Origin: Ipomoea triloba
Lineage: Eukaryota; Streptophyta; Magnoliopsida; Solanales; Convolvulaceae
Direction of reading: 5' to 3'
Assembly (NCBI RefSeq): GCF_003576645.1
Contig: NC_044920.1
Location: 18,881,496 to 18,945,495 of the forward strand
DNA: 64,000 nucleotides
Part shown: in pieces, positions 57,701 to 64,000 of the stretch
Numbering within the stretch: the first letter of the stretch is position 1
How the letters are laid out: every line of letters begins with the position of its first letter
Program-made: the position numbers and the translations under genes
Notes under the pieces: model-generated
The model's input: the letters and a program-made list of their open reading frames with translations, nothing else
Database searches by the model: none
What the model was told of the DNA's origin: nothing

Positions 57701-58032
57701 GGTTCTTGATCTTGTGTGAGGTTTGCGAGAGGGTTTGCAGCTTTGAGAGATTTGCGTGATCTTTGATTTCCCCTTACTGCAACTGGTTTTTCAAAGGTCG
57801 AAGGACTCCATGATGACCTGCTTTTTCGGGTCACGTGACGAGGCATGAGGAGAGTGGGAGTCGTTCCGTAATTAATGCTATAGCAGTTTGGTCAGTCGGG
57901 TACACTGTTCCTCATAGATTATATGCTTATCAAGACAGATGTTAGTGTAGTGCGAAAAAAAAAATTATAACAAAGAAGAGTTTTGAGAGAAATAGCCTGT
58001 GATAAGGACAAAAGGGTGTCCCACTTACTGTA

Positions 58033-61000
58033 CTAGTTCGGTGGACCATTACACATGCCAAGTTCTGATTTTAGGATGTTGAATCTGGTCGGATCCAGTG
58101 CCTTTGTAAATATGTCTCCCAATTGCTTGTCTGTTGGTATGTAGTGCAATTTAATGTCTCCACTTTCCACAAGCTCCCTGATGAAATGATGTCTGATATC
58201 TATATGCTTAGTGCGGGAATGCTGGACAGGATTTTTTGCAATATTGATAGCGCTGGTGTTGTCGCAGTGGAGATCAGCACTACTGAACTTTAGTCCATAA
58301 TCGTTCAGCATCTGTTTCATCCAAATGAGTTGAGTGCAGCAACTCCCAGCAGCTATGTATTCAGCTTCTGCAGTGGACAATGAGATGGAGTTTTGCTTCT
58401 TGCTGAACCATGAGACAAGGTTTTTGCCTAAGAAAAAACACCCTCCTGATGTACTTTTTCTGTCCTCCAGATTTCCTGCCCAGTCAGCATCACTATATCC
58501 AAGTAGTTCAGTCCCTGAGTCACGTGAATACCATAGTCCATAGTTTACAGTCCCCTTAACATATTTGATTATTCTTTTGACTGCATTCAAATGTGCTTCC
58601 CTTGGGTTTGTTTGGAAGCGTGCACACAAGCCTACACTGAACATTATATCAGGTCTGCTTGCCGTTAGGTACAGTAGACTACCACTCATACTTCGATAGA
58701 GTTTGCCTTCAACAGGTTTTGAGTTGGAGTCTTTTGATAGTTTTACCGTGGTGGAAAGAGGCGTTTTAGCTTCCTTAGCAGAGTCAAGACCAAACCTTTT
58801 GACCAAGTTTTGGGCATATTTGGTCTGTGACAAAAACAACCCCGTTTCCATCTGTTTTACCTGTAGACCCAAGAAGCATGTTAATTCCCCTATCATGCTC
58901 ATCTCAAATTCCTTTTCCATGACTTGAATGAACTCCTTAACATTTGCAGGAGATGTTGAGCCGAAAACAATATCATCTACATAAACATGGGCCACAGTTA
59001 TGTGACCAGTGGTCTTTTTAACAAACAGTGTTTTGTCTGCCCCACTGCAAGTGTACCCATTTTTCAGGAGATATTGTGTGAGCCGTTCATACCATGCTCT
59101 TGGTGCCTGTTTCAGACCATAAAGGGCATTTTTCAGTTTATAGACATAATCAGGATACTGTGGATTCTCAAATCCTTTTGGTTGAGCTACGAAGATTTCC
59201 TCATTGAGAAGTCCATTTAAAAAGGCTGTTTTTACGTCCATCTGGTTCAGTTGACAGTTCAGAATGCAGGAGACGGCCAACAGTAATCTCACTGACTCAA
59301 GTCTGGCCACAGGTGCAAACGTTTCTTCATAGTCAATCCCTTCAATTTGTGAGTAACCTTGTGCCACCAGTCTGGCCTTATTTCTGGCCACATTTCCCTA
59401 TCCATCGGTTTTGTTTCGAAAAATCCACTTTGTGCCAACTACGTTTGCATCTAAAGGACAAGGCACAAGATCCCATACCTCATTTCCCTCAAATTGAGCA
59501 AGTTCATCCTGCATAGCCCTTATCCAGTCTTCATCTTGAAGTGCTTCTTTGTAATTTTTGGGTTCAAATTTTGATGTGTAACACGCGTACCCAGATAACT
59601 CAGCTAGACTGCCTCTTAGCATTCCTCTGGTTCGAACACCGGCGGTGGGTGTCCCCAATATGTTCTCAGCAGGATGATTCTTTTGAACATGTGTGGGAAC
59701 TTGCTTTGACAGTGTAGATGGATGGCCATCTATGTTTGACTGTTGTTCAGTGGGTGGTTTTGAGTCCTCTGATTCTGATTCTAACTCAGATTTCTTGATC
59801 CCTTTTTCATCATCTTATTTTCTTTGGTATTGTTCAGTGTCTAGTTCGGAGTCATCTAGTTCAGAGTCTGACTCAGATTTCTTATCTCCTTTTTCATCAC
59901 CTGTTCTTGTTTGGTTCTGTTTAAGGTCAGCAGCTGGTAGATAATCGCCAACTGTTTGCGGTTGATCATCTATAATTACATTGATAGATTCTTGGACAGT
60001 CTTGATACGTTTGTTGTAAACTCTGTAGGCTCGGCTGTTTGGTGAGTACCCTAAAAATATGCCTTCATCACTCTTTGGTTCAAATTTTCCAACCTTTTCT
60101 CTGTCATTTAGGATATAGCATCTGCTGCCAAAAATGCGAAAGTACTTTAAATTTGGTTTCCTTCCTCGCCACAGCTCATATGGTGTATGCGCCATCCCAG
60201 GTCTAAGATACACTCTGTTGATTATATGACAAGCTGTATGAACTGCCTCTGTCCAAAAGTACTAAGGAAGGTCTGTGCTATTTATCAAGACTCGAGCCAT
60301 TTCTTGGATGGTTCTGTTTTTTCGCTCAACTACTCCATTTTGCTGGGGAGTTTTTGGGGCTGAGAATTCATGACTGATTCCATTTTTGGAGTAGAAGGTC
60401 GAGAAGTGCTGATTTTCGAATTCCCTACCATGATCCGACCTAATCCTCACAATTTTACCAATATGCAATCCCTTCTCTTTTTGCAGCTTCAAACACAGCT
60501 TCTCAAACTGTTCAAAGGTTTCTGACTTGTTTCTGAGGAACATTACCCAGCAAAAGCGAGAGTAGTCATCAACACAGACAAAAATATACATTTTACCTCC
60601 CAAACTTTCCACCTGTGTTGGTCCGATTAGGTCTATATGTAGAAGATCCAGACACGAAGAGGTTCCTATATGATTGAAATGTTTGTGTGGGGTTCTGGTT
60701 TGCTTTCCCAGCTGGCAAGGGCCACATACACCAGTTTCCTTAACTTTGAACTTTAGTACCCCCCTTACACATTCATGACTTATGAGATGGTTCATATCTT
60801 GATAATTCATGTGCCCAAGTCTTTGATGCCAAAGATCTGTATTACCAGAGGTGGTGCTGCAACAAAGAAGATTTGAAGACAGAATATAGCAATTGTCAGA
60901 GGATCTTATACCTTCCATAATAACTTTGTTCAGTTTGTCCTTAACAATACATCAATCTTTCGTGAACCCTACATTCAACTTTTGGTAGCACAACTGGCTG

Positions 61001-63026
61001 ATGCTGATCAGATTTTCTTTAAGACCCTGTACCAGTAGTACCTTCGATAGTGAGGGTAGTCCGGCTACATTGAGGATCCCAATACCCATGATGTCACCCT
61101 TAATTCCATCACCAAAGGTTACTTGTCCAGTATATGGAATCACATTCTTGAGGAATTCTTTACTGCCGGTCATATGCCNATCACATTCTTGAGGAATTCT
61201 TTACTGCCGGTCATATGCCTAGAACAGCCACTGTCGAAATACCATTTTCCCTGTTCTTTTCCAAGAAGCATAGAATAGCAAACTAGATCAGATTTTCTTA
61301 CCCAAACTTGACGACTGACTGGGGTGATCCATTTCTTTTGAAATTTGTCAGTTCTCTGATCACTATAGAACCTGTAACATTCCGGTCTTGTGTGGCCTTT
61401 CTTGCAGCAGTAGTGACATGTTGGGTTATATTTCCTCAGAATCTTCTGGTAGGTTTCAACATTTGTCCAAGTGCTAGTACCTGCAGGAACAAACTTAGTA
61501 GTGAAAGAATTTTGAGAGTTTCGAGTGTACCCCAAACCATTTCGAATGTTAGGTGATCTTCCGGAGTCAAGGATTTGATTGAGAGTTGATGTTGTGTTCA
61601 TCATTTGGATCTGTTTCTTGTAAGCTTCTAATTCTGCCGAGAGCTTCACCACTTTGGAGTTGGACTTTGCTAGTTCAGCATTTGTATCAGCAACTTGTTT
61701 CTTCAGGGATTCAATGTTCTTTTCAAGAAACTCATTTTTAGAATTTGTGGTTGTGTGAGTCTTCAAGAGAATATCTCATTTCTTGTACAGTTTGATGTAG
61801 GATTGTTCAAGTTCTTCATAAGGTATTTTATCTACATCTTCATGATCTGAACTATTATCCAAGTCCGAATGAGATTCAGCAACAACTGCAGTGAATGCTA
61901 CGAAGTTTCCTGATATTTCTTCATCTTCATCTTGAGCTTCTTCAGAACAATCTTCATCACTCCAGGTTGTTGCCTTCATGGATTTCTTTCTTTTGAGGTA
62001 AGTGGCACATTCCACCTGAATGTGTCCGAACCCTTCACATTCTCTGCACTGAATTCCTTTGTTCTTGTTCTTAACTTCCCCTTGCTGCCATTGATTTTGT
62101 CGAGTCAAGTTTTGATTTTGATCGAACTGATTTATTTGACCAAAGTTCTTCTGTTGATTTTGATTTGATGATTTTTCGACGGTTCGTGATGAGTTAGACG
62201 AGGATGGAGCAGCACTGTTGGGTCTGTTTTGTTGATTCTTGCCTCCTCTGTTTCTCCGATTTATTTGTTTGAGAATCATGGTGAAATTTCTTGTTATCAT
62301 TGCTACAGATTCATCATCCAGTTCTTCACACTCTTCTTCTGAGTCACATTCTTCGGCAATAAACGCAACATTCTTACCCCTTTTTGAGTTGTTGTCTTGC
62401 AATAGGATATCCATTTCGTATGTTCTTAGATTGCTCATTAGTTTCGCAACAGATTTCGTTTCCCAACCTACGCTTTATTGAATTGCAGTGACTTTCATCC
62501 TGAAGCGTACAGGAAGGGATCGAAGAATCTTCCTGACCAGTTTGTCTGAGGAGAATGGTTCCCCCAATACGGCAGCTTCGTTCTTCAATTCTTGAACCCT
62601 AGCATTAAATTCGACGATGGTTTCTTCATCTTTCATCCGTAATTCTTCAAATCTGGTGAGGACTTGCTGCATCTTGGTTTGTTTGACAGAGGAGTCTCAT
62701 TCATAAAGTTTTTCAAGAATTTCCCAGGCATCCTTTGCAGAGCTGCATCCAGCAATTAACCCGAATTGACCCTCATCAAGCGATCCAGTAATTGTGTTCA
62801 GTGCCTTGTTGTTATTGTCACTGTCGCTAATTTCTTCGGCGTTCCACTGTTCAACCGGAGCGAGAATTTCTGACTTATCTTCTTAAACCCTTTTGGGGTG
62901 AGTCCAGCCATTAGTGACGGCCTTCCACACATTCACTCCTTGTGCCTGAAGATAGATCTTGGTTCTTGCCTTCCAGTAGGCATAATTTGTACCAATCAGT
63001 TGAGGAGGTCTTGCTTGCCCTTCCAT
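58033..63026 (-). pseudogene. Copia gag-pol polyprotein with eight in-frame stops
   Basis: One collinear frame from the ATG at 63,026 to the stop at 58,033 (about 1,650 codons). Gag opens with GTNYAYWKARTKIYLQAQG and has zinc knuckles CRECEGFGHIQVEC and CHYCCKKGHTRPEC. The protease has FDSGCSRHMTG. The integrase has LWHQRLGHMNY, CGPCQLGKQTRTPH, the aspartates in HIDLIGP and RSDHGREFE, and NGVVERKNRTIQE. The reverse transcriptase has YVDDIVFGS, and RNase H has SDADWAGN, AEAEYIAAG and CDNTSAINIA. Stops end the open segments at 62,883, 62,697, 62,475, 61,776, 60,952, 60,262, 59,815 and 59,398. Some are CAG-to-TAG or CGA-to-TGA type. The apparent frame change at 61,179 is an assembly artefact (see that entry). 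Not functional as it stands. Confidence 0.9.
61139..61219. other. Uncollapsed 40-bp assembly overlap around an N
   Basis: The 40 bases at 61,139-61,178 and 61,180-61,219 are identical and separated by a single N at 61,179. Discounting these 41 bases puts the upstream gag-protease frame and the downstream integrase frame in register (41 is not a multiple of 3, and the two frames differ by exactly this shift). Two contigs were probably joined without merging their overlap. Confidence 0.9.
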
Positions 63027-63143
63027 ATCTTCTTTAGGGCACACAGCAGCCAATCTTGAGAAGAGGGGTTAGTAACAAGGAAAACAGAGAGATTCAAAAG
63101 AGATTCAAAGGATCATTATCAAGGGAAAAGACCTTGAGGCTAT

Positions 63144-63155
63144 GCTCTGATACCA
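63144..63155 (-). other. Primer-binding site, initiator methionine tRNA
   Basis: TGGTATCAGAGC on the minus strand, two bases inside the 5' LTR. It is the standard copia primer site complementary to the 3' end of tRNA-iMet. Confidence 0.92.
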
Positions 63156-63157
63156 AG

Positions 63158-63999
63158 TGAAAAACTTAGACTTCCGTGTTCTAGGTCTAAGATTGTAAAA
63201 GAGTCTTCCAACTATTAAATCCAATTACTAGATTTGTTAGATGACCTTTAACTATTTACTGATCTAGTGCAAAGAATAGAACAAAGAGTATTAAGCAGAT
63301 AATGTGCAAAAGAATAATAAAGCAGCAAGAACACTAAGAATTGGTAACCCAGTTCGGAATCTCAATTCCTACATCTGGGGGGCATCACTCTGATTGCCCA
63401 ACTCTTCATTGATCAATTCTAGAAATGTATCACAAGTTTACAGTAGAGAATCACGCGGCAACTCTAGAAATCTTCATTATCACCATTCTAGAGTTCAACC
63501 TTGAAGAGTTGAAGAATACTTGATCTCCCGATCTTCTTGAATTGAGGCTCCCCCTCAATCGTAGCGCAACTGGCTTTCAGAGTGATTGCTTGCCCAATAC
63601 TTCATGAAGAAGATGCATCTTGAATCAAAGGTAAGCTTTGTCAAGATATCTCGTTATCACATATGAGGAAGCTTTCACATTCAGATCTTTTGTATATGCT
63701 TCAATCATCGTTGATTACTGGAAATTTTCCTCATATATATCTTGCCCAGATTCGGTTAAGTTTGAAGCCTTCGTAACTGACTCTGATTTCTCTTCTTGTC
63801 TTCCTTGTCTTGGTTCAGTGTTTCGTTCAGCAAGCTGTCTTTAAAGCCTTCTAATCCTTCTGCTGAACTATAGGAAACCTAATACACCATAAGATAACTT
63901 GTTTTTGAACTATCTGCTGAACTAACAAAATTGTCACAAGGACTTGTTACAACTTAGGGAGTTTCACAAATATTTTTCTTTTTAGCAATTTTATTAACA
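63158..63999 (-). repeat. 5' LTR of the young copia
   Basis: 842 bp, almost identical to the split LTR at 48,991-54,892. Differences seen by eye are four substitutions and a one-base indel, clustered at about 63,298-63,338 and 63,852-63,888. The element ends one base before the window edge. Confidence 0.9.
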
Positions 64000-64000
64000 T

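Larger units (their letters stand above)
48991..63999 (-). mobile_element. Young Ty1/copia retrotransposon, interrupted by a MULE
   Basis: The LTRs are at 63,158-63,999 (5' LTR of the minus-strand element) and 48,991-49,034 plus 54,096-54,892 (3' LTR, split by the MULE). They differ by four substitutions and one 1-bp indel by eye. A primer-binding site (TGGTATCAGAGC) and a polypurine tract are in place. Gag, protease, integrase, reverse transcriptase and RNase H follow in copia order, then an extra spliced ORF before the 3' LTR. The left flank TCTTA (48,986-48,990) should be the target duplication; only its first base (T, 64,000) is visible on the right. Without the MULE the element is about 9.95 kb, long for copia. 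Confidence 0.9.

Overview
The window looks like nuclear DNA of a flowering plant, most likely a eudicot. It is AT-rich, its host genes are split by introns, and it is crowded with plant transposons (MULE, hAT, Ty1/copia, Stowaway, other MITEs, a tRNA-derived SINE). I cannot name the species. No bacterial or organellar signal was seen.

Layout. Positions 1-20,700 are a repeat-rich intergenic landscape. It holds gene debris in tandem (a 14-3-3 fragment and an augmin subunit 4 fragment), a 7SL (signal recognition particle) RNA gene copy with a plant snRNA-type promoter, a palindromic MULE-type MITE with a perfect 9-bp target duplication, and a duplicated block. One copy of that block (10.1-13.2 kb) was loaded with a Pack-MULE carrying HAESA-LIKE1 receptor-kinase fragments, a MITE and a Stowaway element. 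The other copy (14.4-15.2 kb) lacks these insertions. Positions 20,700-30,000 hold a broken copia pol, solo-LTR-like pieces, and pseudogene fragments of an hnRNP-U-like SPRY protein and an RPA1-like OB-fold protein.

The one apparently intact host gene is tRNA pseudouridine synthase 3 (PUS3/DEG1 type). It lies on the minus strand from 39,871 to 30,231 in about 15 short exons, none long enough to stand out as an ORF. A SINE sits just after its stop codon, a solo-LTR-like element lies in one intron, and the 3' end of one exon has been triplicated into the next intron.

From 40,377 to the end the window is a nest of transposons. An older copia-like element (minus strand; 3' LTR at 40,377-45,784, accessory ORF debris to 48,985) was hit in its LTR by a 5-kb hAT element, which in turn was hit by a 1.15-kb non-autonomous hAT. 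The accessory region of the same old element was hit by a young copia element (48,991-63,999; LTRs of 842 bp differing at about five positions), whose own 3' LTR was hit by a 5,052-bp MULE (49,035-54,086) with a perfect 9-bp target duplication.

The MULE is the most interesting unit. It has long TIRs whose inner edges carry the start codons of two convergent genes: a multi-exon MuDR-type transposase, and a small spliced GRF-zinc-finger protein with a C-terminal membrane segment. This recalls the mudrA/mudrB arrangement of MuDR but with an apparently unrelated second gene. The young copia element also carries a spliced accessory ORF between pol and the 3' LTR.
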